The position numbers and the translations under genes were made by a program. Of a stretch of DNA of 64,000 nt, positions 43,563-54,360 are shown one piece after another. Under the pieces are notes generated by a model. The model made no database searches and was not told where the DNA came from. It worked only from the letters and a program-made list of their open reading frames with translations. This DNA is from Bdellovibrionales bacterium. Its GTDB lineage: Bacteria > Bdellovibrionota > UBA1018 > CAIMNF01. The stretch covers positions 189,578 to 253,577 of the forward strand of contig JAFEAO010000003.1 of assembly GCA_018266375.1 (NCBI GenBank), written 5' to 3'. Each line of letters starts with the position of its first letter. The first letter of the stretch is position 1.

Positions 43563-44843
43563 GTGCCATTTTCAAAGCCCCTTATTTTAGCCGCTGTTTT
43601 GCTCTCTACGTCGGTTTCGAGTGGCGCTGGCGCGGATGAGTTGACCGCCGCGGACCTGATCGAGAGCAATGCCTGCCCCCGTTTGTCCGACGTGACTTGC
43701 ACGCCGGGAACCCTCAACGACGGAACCGGAGTGTCGTGGGCAGGGACTGATGAGCAGCTTAAAAAAGTGGAAACCAATCGCTTGAACGAGTTGGCCATAC
43801 CGTTTTTTAAAAATAAATTGAAAACCGACGCTGCCTTCCGCGCCGAGATGGCGTCGAAGATGAGCCCACCTCCGGCAAGCGAGAAGGTGCTTCTGGATTT
43901 CACCGTCGCTCAAGGGGTGACGGCGATGAGCCGCAAACAACTCGGGCTGATCAACGCCGCGGCCGATTTGGCCAAGAAAATCGGTATCGGTACGGGTTTA
44001 TTCAAAAAGAAGTACGTTGAAGACCGTTTATTCGGCGATTTTTTTGGCTACGTTTCGGGACAGGTGGTGGATCAGGGACTCGCGACTCAAATTGCGTCGG
44101 ATTTCAAAACCGTGCGTATGGAACTAATGGCGGTGATTCACGATCAGATTCCTGCCGGTAATGGACGCGACCGTATGATCAACCAGGTCGCGAGCGTGCA
44201 ATTCGACGGCATCGATTGCTCGGCGCTCGGAACCTTCGCTATGACTTCGCGTTGGGATAATCTCCTGATCCCGAACGCGTTTTACAATCCGTCTTCGAAT
44301 CGTTTTACGTATTGCAATGGTCTTGGCCACTATAACTCAAGTTTATTCCAACGCTACGCCGTGATTGCGCACGAACTCACTCACAGCGTCGACCCTTGTG
44401 CGTTCGAGCGAGATGGCCGTAAGTTCCCGGCACCTCAGATCGTGTCGTGCTTGCGCGACAACGAGTCGGTCGGCGCTAAGAAGCAAAACAAGTTTGACCC
44501 GCCCAAGCTCGATCCAAAGATCGCGGCACTTGGCGAGCCACTCACGGACTGCGGCGGCGGAGACCAGATCGGGGAGTCGTTCTCGGATTTCATGGCGGCC
44601 GAAGTTTTGTCGAGAATGGTGCTCAGGATGAAGCCGCTCACTCTCGAACAAAAGCGCACGGGCTTCGCCAATGCGATGCGCTTTCCCGGCGAATGCAAGG
44701 AGAGCAGTGAATACGACGTGCATCCGCAGCTCCGCGCTCGTATCGACCGCATCTTCCTTGCCAATCCGGCGATCCAAGGTGAGATGCAATGTACGTTCGC
44801 ACCGAAGGCTCCGAAGCCGCCTCGTTACTGCGGGAAACGATAA
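43563..44843 (+). CDS. Secreted zinc metalloprotease-like protein (gluzincin, M4-like motifs)
   Basis: 426 residues from GTG 43563; ATG 43545 is in frame but overlaps the promoter, and neither has a ribosome site. A signal peptide (about 1-25, ending GAGA) predicts export. The motif AHELTHSVD places zinc ligands at His270 and His274 with Glu271. GESFSDF follows with Glu338 as the probable third ligand and an Asp four residues on, as in thermolysin-like ENExxSD motifs. Between them is an insert of about 45 residues with extra cysteines. A role as an extracellular protease is inferred. It lies convergent to carD. Confidence 0.72.
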   Translation: MPFSKPLILAAVLLSTSVSSGAGADELTAADLIESNACPRLSDVTCTPGTLNDGTGVSWAGTDEQLKKVETNRLNELAIPFFKNKLKTDAAFRAEMASKMSPPPASEKVLLDFTVAQGVTAMSRKQLGLINAAADLAKKIGIGTGLFKKKYVEDRLFGDFFGYVSGQVVDQGLATQIASDFKTVRMELMAVIHDQIPAGNGRDRMINQVASVQFDGIDCSALGTFAMTSRWDNLLIPNAFYNPSSNRFTYCNGLGHYNSSLFQRYAVIAHELTHSVDPCAFERDGRKFPAPQIVSCLRDNESVGAKKQNKFDPPKLDPKIAALGEPLTDCGGGDQIGESFSDFMAAEVLSRMVLRMKPLTLEQKRTGFANAMRFPGECKESSEYDVHPQLRARIDRIFLANPAIQGEMQCTFAPKAPKPPRYCGKR

Positions 44844-44971
44844 AACGACCGTTGCTGTTCTGAGTCGCTTGAAGACGAGTGGTTTAAGCCAAATCTCAGC
44901 AGTGTCTGACGATTGGTGGACGTTGGGCGGCAATGCGCCGGCGCGCTAATCGGCTTTAACAGACGGACCGA

Positions 44972-45454
44972 TCAACCGGTAAAAATCTGCTGAATCTCCT
45001 GTTCGACGACTGACTCCTGAGTCCGGCGAGCGATCGAGATTTCTTTTACGATGAGCGATTTAGCTTGGTCGAGCATCTTACGCTCGCCGAAAGATAAATC
45101 CTTGCTGTGGCGGAGCAAGAAGAGATCGCGCAAAACTTCAGAGATCTCGTAGATCGATCCGGTCTTGATCTTTTCCATGTAATCGCGATAGCGGCGATTC
45201 CAAGTCGTTTGATCGATCTTGACGTCGCGCTTGCGCAGGATTCTAAAGACTTCAGAGACGTCTTGATCCGAAATAATGCTTCTGAGCCCGACTGCTGCCG
45301 CATTATCGGTAGGAACCATGATAGTCATGGCGCTCTCTACGACTTGTAGCACGTAGAAACTCTTCTTTTTGCCGCCCACATCTCTCTCGTCGATGCGTTT
45401 GATCACTGCAATCCCATGTGCAGGATACACGGCACTCTCTCCGACCTTAAACAT
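44972..45454 (-). CDS. carD: CarD/CdnL-family RNA polymerase-binding regulator
   Basis: 160 residues. The N-terminal RNAP-interacting domain starts MFKVGESAVYPAHGIAVIKRI and contains KSFYVLQVV and MTIMVPTDNAAAVGLR. The C-terminal helical DNA-binding part follows (WNRRYRDYMEKIKTGSIYEISEVLRDLFLL, then LSFGERKMLDQAKSLIVKEI). Family members bind the RNA polymerase beta subunit and stabilise open complexes at rRNA and other promoters; CdnL is essential in Myxococcus. It is divergent from cysS, and the shared 242-base region contains a perfect palindrome (45481-45497). Confidence 0.92.
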   Translation of the reverse strand: MFKVGESAVYPAHGIAVIKRIDERDVGGKKKSFYVLQVVESAMTIMVPTDNAAAVGLRSIISDQDVSEVFRILRKRDVKIDQTTWNRRYRDYMEKIKTGSIYEISEVLRDLFLLRHSKDLSFGERKMLDQAKSLIVKEISIARRTQESVVEQEIQQIFTG

Positions 45455-45480
45455 AAGGTACCTCCGTGATGAACGTCGGC

Positions 45481-45497
45481 TAAACTAATCTAGTTTA
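45481..45497. promoter_or_regulatory. Perfect 17-bp palindrome between carD and cysS
   Basis: TAAACTA-ATC-TAGTTTA, 27 bases upstream of the carD start. Its left half matches the TAAACTAA element seen before fliA, the secreted protease and the 57-kb secreted protein. Operator or promoter function is inferred. Confidence 0.4.
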
Positions 45498-45696
45498 TAA
45501 ATGAAGTCAATTGATTTTTTAAATATCGTCTGTTTGTGGAAAAACCGTAACGCTAAGGAATTGGGTTGAAGAAGTTGACGGATTGCGTTGGTATGTGGTT
45601 CATGAAAAATTTTACTTTGATGTTAGTCACTTCCGTTCTTTTTACCCCGTTGACTTGACTCCTGGCAATAACGGAAACTGGAGAGAGAGCACAGCC

Positions 45697-47214
<1,518 letters not shown>

Positions 47215-47331
47215 TGGCCTAGAATTCCATTTAAATTACAAATACATAGTTCTTATTTAATTATTAAACAATAACTATTGATAAGCTCAACGCGTTTTGT
47301 TAAACCTAGCGACGTATTTAGGAGAAACGCT

Positions 47332-48345
47332 ATGAAACTGAGAACTGTATTGTCTATTCTTCTATCGCTGTCGCAATTGGGTACGGCCGCGTTCGCGCAG
47401 ACCGCGGCGCCTGATGCAAGGCTTTACCAGACTACGACTTATCTGCGCCTGGCCTCGGGAATCTTCGACACGCTTCCGGCTCAGACTTACGACTTCGCGA
47501 TCCTCGATCCGAAATCGTTCCGTCCGATCCTGGACCCGCTGACAGGCGAGGCGCGTATCGACCATGCGCAAAGTTATATGTTTGATAACCGCACACCGTT
47601 CAAAAAGATCGTCGTTGCGGGAAGCAACTACGCCATCACCGAAGACAATTTCATGATCGCGTTTAGCTCCCTCATGGACAAGCCGATCCTCATCCCCGGC
47701 AAGATCGATTTCGAAGTCGCGGATGCAAGCGGAGTGTACTTCGTCAAGAAGGGCACGCGCGAAATCGTGACCGTGAGCTCGACCGGGGCGGTAAACCGCA
47801 GTACCGGCCAGATCGCGCCGGCGATCCGGCTCAAAGGCGGCAACTTCTTTGTCGACGCCGACAACAACCTTTGGACCGTGAACTATCTCGGCGTCATCAA
47901 CAAGCTCAACAACTACAAAGTTCCGCTCGCGCAACTGGCCGGCGGCAACTTCTTTTATCAATCCGACGGCAAGATCGTCACGATCGGTTCCGACGGCTTT
48001 CCGCCGAAAGACGCGAACGGATTATGGTCGACCGGCTTTATGCCGACTGCCAAACCGAAAACGTTCGGCGGTAACTATTACATCGGCGACGACAACGTGA
48101 TCTATACCGTGAGCTACGACGGTAAATCCTATAAAAACGGCTCGGTACCCGCGGGCAAAATCCGTACCTTGGGTTATACCTACGCGGTGATGGATAACGG
48201 ATCTTTTTTCCACGTCGACGGTTTGGGCGTGGTGCACTTGGACGCGGTAAAAGTGTCTCCGACCAAAACCAGCTACGTCAAAATTTCAAAAATGAGTGAA
48301 GCTATCGACCCGAGTTCGGTCTATACGCCGAACTCGCGCCGCTAA
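47332..48345 (+). CDS. Secreted repeat protein, beta-propeller-like, unknown function
   Basis: 337 residues from ATG 47332, which has AGGAGAAA upstream; upstream frame to 47278 is rejected. The signal peptide is about residues 1-23 (ending AFA). The body consists of five or six repeats of about 40-45 residues with the core pattern GGNFFxDxDNxxxTVxxxG (for example GGNFFVDADNNLWTVNYLG, GGNFFYQSDGKIVTIGSDG and GGNYYIGDDNVIYTVSYDG), suggesting a small propeller or beta-solenoid. No catalytic motif is seen. It is followed 13 bases later by the transglutaminase-elicitor-like gene, so both may be co-expressed and co-secreted. Confidence 0.65.
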   Translation: MKLRTVLSILLSLSQLGTAAFAQTAAPDARLYQTTTYLRLASGIFDTLPAQTYDFAILDPKSFRPILDPLTGEARIDHAQSYMFDNRTPFKKIVVAGSNYAITEDNFMIAFSSLMDKPILIPGKIDFEVADASGVYFVKKGTREIVTVSSTGAVNRSTGQIAPAIRLKGGNFFVDADNNLWTVNYLGVINKLNNYKVPLAQLAGGNFFYQSDGKIVTIGSDGFPPKDANGLWSTGFMPTAKPKTFGGNYYIGDDNVIYTVSYDGKSYKNGSVPAGKIRTLGYTYAVMDNGSFFHVDGLGVVHLDAVKVSPTKTSYVKISKMSEAIDPSSVYTPNSRR

Positions 48346-48358
48346 GGAGAACGCGACC

Positions 48359-50077
48359 ATGAAAACGACAACGACGACGGCAATCTTAGGATTAATGATC
48401 ATGAGCCCGCTCGCCCACGCGAGCAAAACGGTGGACGCGGCCAAGAAGATGGAAACCCTTCTTGGTCACCCGGCAGCGGTGCTGAACGTATTCGACGCTC
48501 AGAAGCAAAATTTGGATTCGGGTGCGGCTAAGTTCCAACCTTGGTCGGGTAGTTACTGGCCTGACATCAACGGAGGGATCACCAACCACTATCGAGACCA
48601 CGGTAAGTTCGGCGCGCAAATCAAGTTCGTGCTCCGGTACGACGCGGCCAAAGGCCGTTTCCGCCGCGATCACGCCGATGTTTGCACCAACTACGACGTT
48701 TGGGACGCGACCGAGCTAAATAAAAAGCTTTCTCCGGCCGAGAAGTACGATCTATTGATCGGTAACACGGATTTCAAGTTCACTAAAAACATCATGGACG
48801 AAATGGATTTCCGCGCGGATTACCGGATCACGACCAAGAAAGCGGACGGCACGGAGTCAGACTCCGACGCCAGCCAAGGGGACGATAACAACTTCTTTGA
48901 AGATGCGGTCGATTCACGCACGGGCGAGAACGCGACTTACGCGAAGTTCGATAACGCGGTCGAGTACCGTTACTGGCGCAAAAAAGGCGGAAGTCTGGCT
49001 TATTGGAGCGGAATTTGCGATGGCTGGTCTCCAGCGTCGATCTATCTTCCGCGTCCTGAGAAGCCGGTTACCGTTAAAGGCGCCCTCGGCCACATGATCA
49101 CTTTCTATCCGGACGATTTGAAAGCGCTCGGCTCATATTTGTTCGCACGCACGAACACGCCTTACCAAGCAACCATGAACTATCAGTTCGCGGGTCGCAA
49201 GTGTAACGAAAGTGGCGAACCTGCCACTGCCGAAAACGGTTTGGTCAAGGACATCCGTTGTAACGATCTCGATGCGGGCATTTGGCACCTGGCGCTCCTG
49301 AATCGGATCGGCAAGGATAAGATGGGATTCGTCTTCGACGTCGATAACAACTTGAAGATCAACAACCATCCGGTATCGAGCTATCAGATTTCATACTTCA
49401 ACCCGGTAACGGGTTCGGTAGGCAGCTTGAAGGACTCGGTTGTAGCGCGTTCAACGCTCAAGCAAGATGGCTATGCCAAGTTCCGTAACGCTAAAGGCAA
49501 GTACCTCGTCGGCGTGAAGTCCAAGATCAAGTTCTTGTACTACGTTTGGCCGGAGCAAAACCGCGACAAAGACTACGATGACGTCAGCAAAGACAAGACC
49601 AAGTCCAAAGAGTACGCCTACGACCTCGAACTCGACGAAAAGGGTAACATCCTCGGCGGCGAGTGGGGCGATCGCTCTGAAGACGGTATCGACGACAGCG
49701 AAGATGCGGATAGCGATAACCCGGTCTTTAAAGTGAAATACGCCGACCAACCCGACTTTATCTGGATGGCGCCACTCAACAAGCTCCCGACATCCGAGAT
49801 GTCCGATTACGCGATCGCAGGCGTGAAGAAAGACCTCACTTCCGCCCGTCCTTTCGGTAACATGGAATGGGCATGGGACGGTAAGGGTAAGCTTCCGGAA
49901 GACTGGATCAACGCGGCGAAAGCCGATGAGACCTGGCAGCGCCCGGTATCGGTTGACGCTAAAGACGAGCTCGACAGCACTCCGGCTGCCAAGAACTCGG
50001 TACTGAAATCAGCGCAACCGTTGTCGCACATCGTGTACTACTTGTTCGATAAGGCACGTAACCCGGCTCAAAAATAA
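48359..50077 (+). CDS. Secreted transglutaminase-elicitor-like protein
   Basis: 572 residues from ATG 48359 behind AAGGAGA. A signal peptide (about 1-22, ending AHA) is followed by the layout of the TGase-elicitor family known from Phytophthora and some bacteria: PWSGSYWPDINGGITNHY, DLLIGNTDFKFTKN, WSGICDGWSPASIYLPRP, TFYPDDLKALGSYLF, FAGRKCNE and GIWHLALLNRIG. Likely catalytic residues are Cys220 (in CDGWS) and His310 (in WHLAL). The family cross-links glutamine and lysine side chains. The assignment is by motif memory and the enzyme activity is inferred. A strong terminator follows. Confidence 0.68.
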   Translation: MKTTTTTAILGLMIMSPLAHASKTVDAAKKMETLLGHPAAVLNVFDAQKQNLDSGAAKFQPWSGSYWPDINGGITNHYRDHGKFGAQIKFVLRYDAAKGRFRRDHADVCTNYDVWDATELNKKLSPAEKYDLLIGNTDFKFTKNIMDEMDFRADYRITTKKADGTESDSDASQGDDNNFFEDAVDSRTGENATYAKFDNAVEYRYWRKKGGSLAYWSGICDGWSPASIYLPRPEKPVTVKGALGHMITFYPDDLKALGSYLFARTNTPYQATMNYQFAGRKCNESGEPATAENGLVKDIRCNDLDAGIWHLALLNRIGKDKMGFVFDVDNNLKINNHPVSSYQISYFNPVTGSVGSLKDSVVARSTLKQDGYAKFRNAKGKYLVGVKSKIKFLYYVWPEQNRDKDYDDVSKDKTKSKEYAYDLELDEKGNILGGEWGDRSEDGIDDSEDADSDNPVFKVKYADQPDFIWMAPLNKLPTSEMSDYAIAGVKKDLTSARPFGNMEWAWDGKGKLPEDWINAAKADETWQRPVSVDAKDELDSTPAAKNSVLKSAQPLSHIVYYLFDKARNPAQK

Positions 50078-50097
50078 TTCCAAATTCCAATACAACT

Positions 50098-50124
50098 CGG
50101 CTGCGGGTGACTCACCCGCAGCCG
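50098..50124. repeat. 12-bp perfect hairpin
   Basis: CGGCTGCGGGTG (50098-50109) and CACCCGCAGCCG (50113-50124) with a three-base loop, right after the transglutaminase-like gene. It is followed by an A run on the plus strand, so it is not a classic terminator by itself. Confidence 0.7.
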
Positions 50125-50155
50125 AAAAAAATACTGCGTCCGGATGACGTAGTCG

Positions 50156-50220
50156 CCCCAATCCTTCGCTGAATTTCATAGCGTTCCTCCAAAGATCAGC
50201 GAAGGATTGGGGTATTTTTA
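50156..50220 (+). terminator. 17-bp hairpin terminator
   Basis: CCCCAATCCTTCGCTGA (50156-50172) pairs perfectly with TCAGCGAAGGATTGGGG (50196-50212), with a 23-base loop, followed by TATTTTTATTTTATT. It ends the two-gene secreted-protein transcript before the convergent flavin-reductase-like gene. Confidence 0.75.
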
Positions 50221-50222
50221 TT

Positions 50223-50897
50223 TTATTGATTAGCCCGGAAGGAATCGCTGACGATGCGGATTGCTCCGTACTCGCGGCCTAGACGCGCGAGCGGGTCGAG
50301 CTTCAGGAAGTCAGCGCGCCATTCGCCCTTGATCTTGATATCTTCGCGGATGTGGGCGCCCAAGACACGGCCGATGACCATGGTGTTCGCGCCGAGCTCG
50401 ACGGTTTGTTCGAGCACGCATTCGTAAGCGACTGCAAACTCCGACACGCGAGGGACTTTGATCCAGCGGGAAGGGACGAGGGTTAAGCCAAGCTTTTCGC
50501 GTTCGCTGACACCGTAGGCGTGCTCCTCGCCGGAGTGATCGACGATTTCGACTTGGGCGGCTTGCGCGATGTGCACGACAAACTCTTTGTTTTTAAGGAT
50601 ATTGGCGAGCGTGTCTTTGTGGGTCACCTCGCCGGTCTGGCGGTTTTTTTTCTTACCCATGGAGAACATCAGAGCCGGCGGATCGCTCGAGATCGCGTTG
50701 AAGTAACTGAATGGCGCCAAGTTATCGCGGCCTTGCTCGTCGATGGTTCCAACGATGGAGATCGGGCGCGGGACGATGGTCGATGTCATGAAAAAATAGC
50801 GTTCCGCGCGAGTGATCTCGTCAAAGTGGGTGGAGACGAATTTACCGGTTGATTTGCCGGTGGGGTTACCTGTTGGTTTACCTTCCGGCGTGCTCAT
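50223..50897 (-). CDS. Flavin-reductase-like (FMN split-barrel) protein
   Basis: 224 residues from ATG 50897, whose ATGA overlaps the nadA stop. After a Thr/Gly/Lys-rich start, the flavin-reductase-like domain covers about residues 25-200. Its patterns are [47 protein letters not shown] and [17 protein letters not shown]. Proteins of this family bind FMN and often act as NAD(P)H:flavin oxidoreductases or partners of oxygenases; the substrate is not known. Translational coupling to nadA hints at a redox or NAD-related role, which is inference. Confidence 0.85.
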   Translation of the reverse strand: MSTPEGKPTGNPTGKSTGKFVSTHFDEITRAERYFFMTSTIVPRPISIVGTIDEQGRDNLAPFSYFNAISSDPPALMFSMGKKKNRQTGEVTHKDTLANILKNKEFVVHIAQAAQVEIVDHSGEEHAYGVSEREKLGLTLVPSRWIKVPRVSEFAVAYECVLEQTVELGANTMVIGRVLGAHIREDIKIKGEWRADFLKLDPLARLGREYGAIRIVSDSFRANQ

Positions 50898-51811
50898 GAC
50901 CACTCCATCATGCGCTTCAGGCTGATTTCGGCACCTTCGCGCACGTTCTCCGGCACCACGATTTCAGGTCCGCCGGTTTCAAGCGCGCGAACGACTTTAT
51001 CCAAGGTGTTGAGCTTCATGAACGGGCAGTCGTTACAGGCGCAGTTTTGGTTGGGTGGCGCCGGAATCAGCTCTTTTCCAGGCGCTTTCTTGCGCATTTG
51101 ATGCAAGATGCCGGCCTCGGTCGCGACGATAAAGCTCTTCTTCGGGCTCTCGATCACATACTTCAACAGAGCCGAGGTACTGCCGATGAATTTGGCGTGA
51201 TGGAGAATATTTTCCTCGCATTCCGGGTGCGCGATGACTTCCGCTTCCGGATGCTGAGTTTGAAGATCGATCATTTTGCGCTCGGAGAAAGTCTCGTGCA
51301 CGATGCAGCTGCCTTGCCAGAGCGCCATCTCACGTCCGGTCTTTTCCATCACCCAACGGCCGAGGTTACGATCGGGAGCGAACAAGATCGGACGATCCTT
51401 CGGTGATTTCTCGATTATCTTCAGCGCGTTCGAACTCGTGCAGATCACATCCGACATCGCTTTGATCGCGGCCGAGCAATTGATGTAGCTCACGACAAAG
51501 TATTCAGGGTGCTTGCGTTTAAATTCGGCGAATTTTTCGGGAGGGCAGGAGTCGGAGAGCGAGCAACCCGCGCGCAGATCCGGAAGAATCACTTTGCGAG
51601 TGGGGTTCAAGATTTTTGCCCCCTCAGCCATGAAGTGGACGCCCGCAAAAAGGATCACATCCGCGGTTGAACGCTGCGCGGCGCGCGCGAGCTCCAGACT
51701 GTCGCCGATAAAATCCGCGACGTCTTGAATATCGGGATCCTGGTAGTAGTGAGCCAGGATGACTGCGTTCTTTTCCCGCTTGAGCTGGACGATTTTTTCG
51801 AACGAATCCAT
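50894..51811 (-). CDS. nadA: Quinolinate synthase NadA
   Basis: 305 residues, the normal length of the short NadA form. Motifs include [67 protein letters not shown] and the C-terminal [18 protein letters not shown]. Three cysteines distributed over these segments bind the 4Fe-4S cluster. NadA condenses iminoaspartate with dihydroxyacetone phosphate to quinolinate in NAD synthesis. nadB and nadC are not in the window. It is divergent from thiB. Confidence 0.95.
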   Translation of the reverse strand: MDSFEKIVQLKREKNAVILAHYYQDPDIQDVADFIGDSLELARAAQRSTADVILFAGVHFMAEGAKILNPTRKVILPDLRAGCSLSDSCPPEKFAEFKRKHPEYFVVSYINCSAAIKAMSDVICTSSNALKIIEKSPKDRPILFAPDRNLGRWVMEKTGREMALWQGSCIVHETFSERKMIDLQTQHPEAEVIAHPECEENILHHAKFIGSTSALLKYVIESPKKSFIVATEAGILHQMRKKAPGKELIPAPPNQNCACNDCPFMKLNTLDKVVRALETGGPEIVVPENVREGAEISLKRMMEWS

Positions 51812-51870
51812 CGAAGTGTCTTTCCGTCTTTCTTCCTATGCTTCCTTGCGCGATAGTATAGCATAAACTC

Positions 51871-52872
51871 ATGCGTATGAAATTCAGTTTCTTGGTGCTT
51901 TTAGCGCTCGCTTGGGCTGGTCCAGGCTGTACCTCCAAGCCAGGGAACGATCCTCGGAAAACGGTAACGATTCTGACCTATTCGACGCTGGGTTCGAAGG
52001 GAGGCTTCCTCAAAAAGGTTCAGGAGGAGTTCCAAACTCAGAGCGGTTGCACGCTTAATATCGAAACCACGCTTGGCGCGGCACAGGTGCTCTCGTACCT
52101 TGAGGAGCCTAAACAACAGGCTTACGTCGACGTGGTCATGGGAATCGACGAGATCCTCTTCGGCCGCGCGAAAGACTATTTTTATCCCGCGAGTCCCGTC
52201 ACGGTAAAATACCAGCCGCTCATCGCGCCTCACGCGCAGGCCGGATTTTACCCCACCGATCACGCGGCCCTATCGATGATTTATAAAAAATCGGAACTCA
52301 AAGCGCCTCCTAGAAAACTTACCGATCTCTTGAAGCCCGAATTCAAAAAGAAGTTTATCGTGCAAGACCCGCGCGTATCGTCGCCGGGGATGTGGTTTTT
52401 CTTGTTCACCGATCAAATCGTCAAGACACAGGATTTGGCCAAGCAGTGGTTGGCCGTCTCCCCGAGTTGGGATGCAAGTTACAAGATGTTCATTGCAGGC
52501 GAGGCACCGATGGTGTGGAGTTACCTCACGTCGCTTGCTTATCACGCCTCGAAAGGCGAGGGCGACAAATACGGCTACGTGGATTTTCAGGAGGGGCTCC
52601 CGCTTCAAATCGAGGGTCTGGCCGTCGTTAAAAAATCGGTGAACCCTTACGATGCCAAGCCTTGCGTGAAGCAATGGGTGGAGTTTGTCCTGAAACCTGA
52701 AAATCAAACCAAGCTTTCGGACGCACAGTGGATGATGCCCGCGGTAGAGGGAGCCGCCGTCCCCAAGTTTTTATCAATGGTACCCACTCCTAAAAAAGCG
52801 GCGGTGCTCGATATCTCGATCGATAAGGTCGACGATATCGTCAGCCACTTCGGAAGAGCGGTTCAAAATTAG
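51871..52872 (+). CDS. thiB: Thiamine-type ABC transporter substrate-binding lipoprotein
   Basis: 333 residues. The signal peptide ends in a lipobox-like AGPGC (Cys about residue 20), so a lipoprotein anchored in the periplasm is expected. The mature part follows the ThiB/TbpA layout: VTILTYSTLGSKGGFLKKVQEEFQ, then VDVVMGIDEILFGRA, HAALSMIYKKSEL, DPRVSSPGMWFFLF and EGLAVVKKSVNP. Related iron-binding FbpA proteins are an alternative, but the VxGIDE motif is typical of thiamine binders. It is followed by thiP after 12 bases. No TPP riboswitch was found in the 59-base upstream gap. Confidence 0.75.
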   Translation: MRMKFSFLVLLALAWAGPGCTSKPGNDPRKTVTILTYSTLGSKGGFLKKVQEEFQTQSGCTLNIETTLGAAQVLSYLEEPKQQAYVDVVMGIDEILFGRAKDYFYPASPVTVKYQPLIAPHAQAGFYPTDHAALSMIYKKSELKAPPRKLTDLLKPEFKKKFIVQDPRVSSPGMWFFLFTDQIVKTQDLAKQWLAVSPSWDASYKMFIAGEAPMVWSYLTSLAYHASKGEGDKYGYVDFQEGLPLQIEGLAVVKKSVNPYDAKPCVKQWVEFVLKPENQTKLSDAQWMMPAVEGAAVPKFLSMVPTPKKAAVLDISIDKVDDIVSHFGRAVQN

Positions 52873-52884
52873 GTACGGGACTAG

Positions 52885-54357
52885 ATGAATCTGGAGATTC
52901 CGAAACCAATTCGATATCTCGTCGCGACTCTCTTCCTCACGGCCGCTCTCTTTTATCCTTTTTATCAGATGATCAGTATCGTGCCTTCGTTGCTGAAGGG
53001 ACGGGAGTTTGTCAACGTCCTCCTCTCGCGCGAGGTCTGCTGGCTTGCATGGATCACGTTCCGCAGCGCCTTTATCGCACTTGCGATCACGTTCGGGATC
53101 TCGTTCAGTCTCGTCGCGCTGTTGTCGCGAACGCACGTGCCGCTTATCCGCGCGATGTTCGAGACCACCTGGATCGTGCCCGGCCTCTTGGTCGCGCTGG
53201 TCGTGCTCGGTGGACAAAAGCATTTGGGAATCATCGACCGCTACGGGCTCCACGCGATCATCATCGCTTGGGTGATCATGGGCGTGCCGTACCTGACGCT
53301 TGGATGGCTTCGTGCGATCGACGACGTCGATGATCGCGAAATCGATTTGTATCGCACGCTCGGCGCGACCAAGTTCAAGCTCTTTACCGGGTTGCTCCTG
53401 CGCAAATCATTCCCGATGGTGCAGTCGCTCATGGTTCACCAGTTTTACTGGTATCTCGTGAGCTTCAGTTTGGTCGGAGTGCTCGGGGGAGGGCCGCCGA
53501 ACGAGACCCTCGAAGTCGCGATCTATTCCGCCGTTCATTACGACAAGGTGAGAACCGTCGAGGCTTTGTGTTATGCGATCTGGCAGATCTTCCTGCTCGC
53601 GATCGTGCGCGGGTTCTTGGCGTGGATCTCGGTGAGGGCGCACCTCCACAAAGAAGACCTCTTTACCGAAGAGTGGAACAGCTTAGGCCAGCACCAGAGG
53701 CCGACTCGAAAATTGAAAGTACTCGTGATCGTCTCCGCAGTCACGGCTTTCCTGATGATTGTTTTTAACCCCGATGTGTTTGATCCCGTCATTCAGGGCG
53801 TGGTGCTTGCCACTGCGTCGTCCGGGCTCTCCATTGGGCTTTCGATGTTCCTGATGTTTTTTGGCATCGACGGAGTCGCGCGAAGCTTGGCCTGGATCTC
53901 GCCCATGATTTTCTCGCTCGCCTGGTGGCGGGCGTACGCGCTTGAGATCGCACCCAGTCCGAATCGCGAGTGGATGATGGCAGCGCTTGTGGTGGCGGTG
54001 CAGGCGTTACTCTTCCTCCCGTGGGCTCTGAGATTTTTAGGTCCAATCTACCGTCGCGCGCGCGGACGCGAGATCGATGCGATGCGGACGCTCGGTGCCG
54101 GACGATTCAAGGCGTGGCGTCGCATTGAGTGGCCGAGAGTGGCACCGGACACTCGCTTCTTGTTTTCAGTGATCTGGAGCTTTGCCCTGAGCGAAGTCAG
54201 CACGGTGATTCTCTTTTCAAAAGGTGGCTTTGAGCCGCTCGGTGTTTGGGTGCAAAACCAGCTTTTGCGTTTCCGCATCCATGAGGCTTGGATCGGCACG
54301 TTCCTGATTATTTTATTATCGATCTTGATGATTCAGAGCCGGCGGAGGAAAGTATAA
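52885..54357 (+). CDS. thiP: Thiamine-type ABC transporter permease (fused double domain)
   Basis: 490 residues with about twelve membrane helices arranged as two binding-protein-dependent permease domains, as in ThiP. The two EAA-type loops are DREIDLYRTLGATKFKLFTGLLL (about 150) and GREIDAMRTLGAGRFKAWRRIEWPRVAP (about 400). The fused architecture fits the ThiP/FbpB family. It sits between the binding-protein gene and the ATPase gene with gaps of 12 and 3 bases, so the three should form one importer. Confidence 0.82.
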   Translation: MNLEIPKPIRYLVATLFLTAALFYPFYQMISIVPSLLKGREFVNVLLSREVCWLAWITFRSAFIALAITFGISFSLVALLSRTHVPLIRAMFETTWIVPGLLVALVVLGGQKHLGIIDRYGLHAIIIAWVIMGVPYLTLGWLRAIDDVDDREIDLYRTLGATKFKLFTGLLLRKSFPMVQSLMVHQFYWYLVSFSLVGVLGGGPPNETLEVAIYSAVHYDKVRTVEALCYAIWQIFLLAIVRGFLAWISVRAHLHKEDLFTEEWNSLGQHQRPTRKLKVLVIVSAVTAFLMIVFNPDVFDPVIQGVVLATASSGLSIGLSMFLMFFGIDGVARSLAWISPMIFSLAWWRAYALEIAPSPNREWMMAALVVAVQALLFLPWALRFLGPIYRRARGREIDAMRTLGAGRFKAWRRIEWPRVAPDTRFLFSVIWSFALSEVSTVILFSKGGFEPLGVWVQNQLLRFRIHEAWIGTFLIILLSILMIQSRRRKV

Positions 54358-54360
54358 GGA

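Noticed and set aside
51812..51870. TPP riboswitch before thiB
   Set aside because: The 59-base gap is too short and lacks the CTGAGA THI-box pattern.
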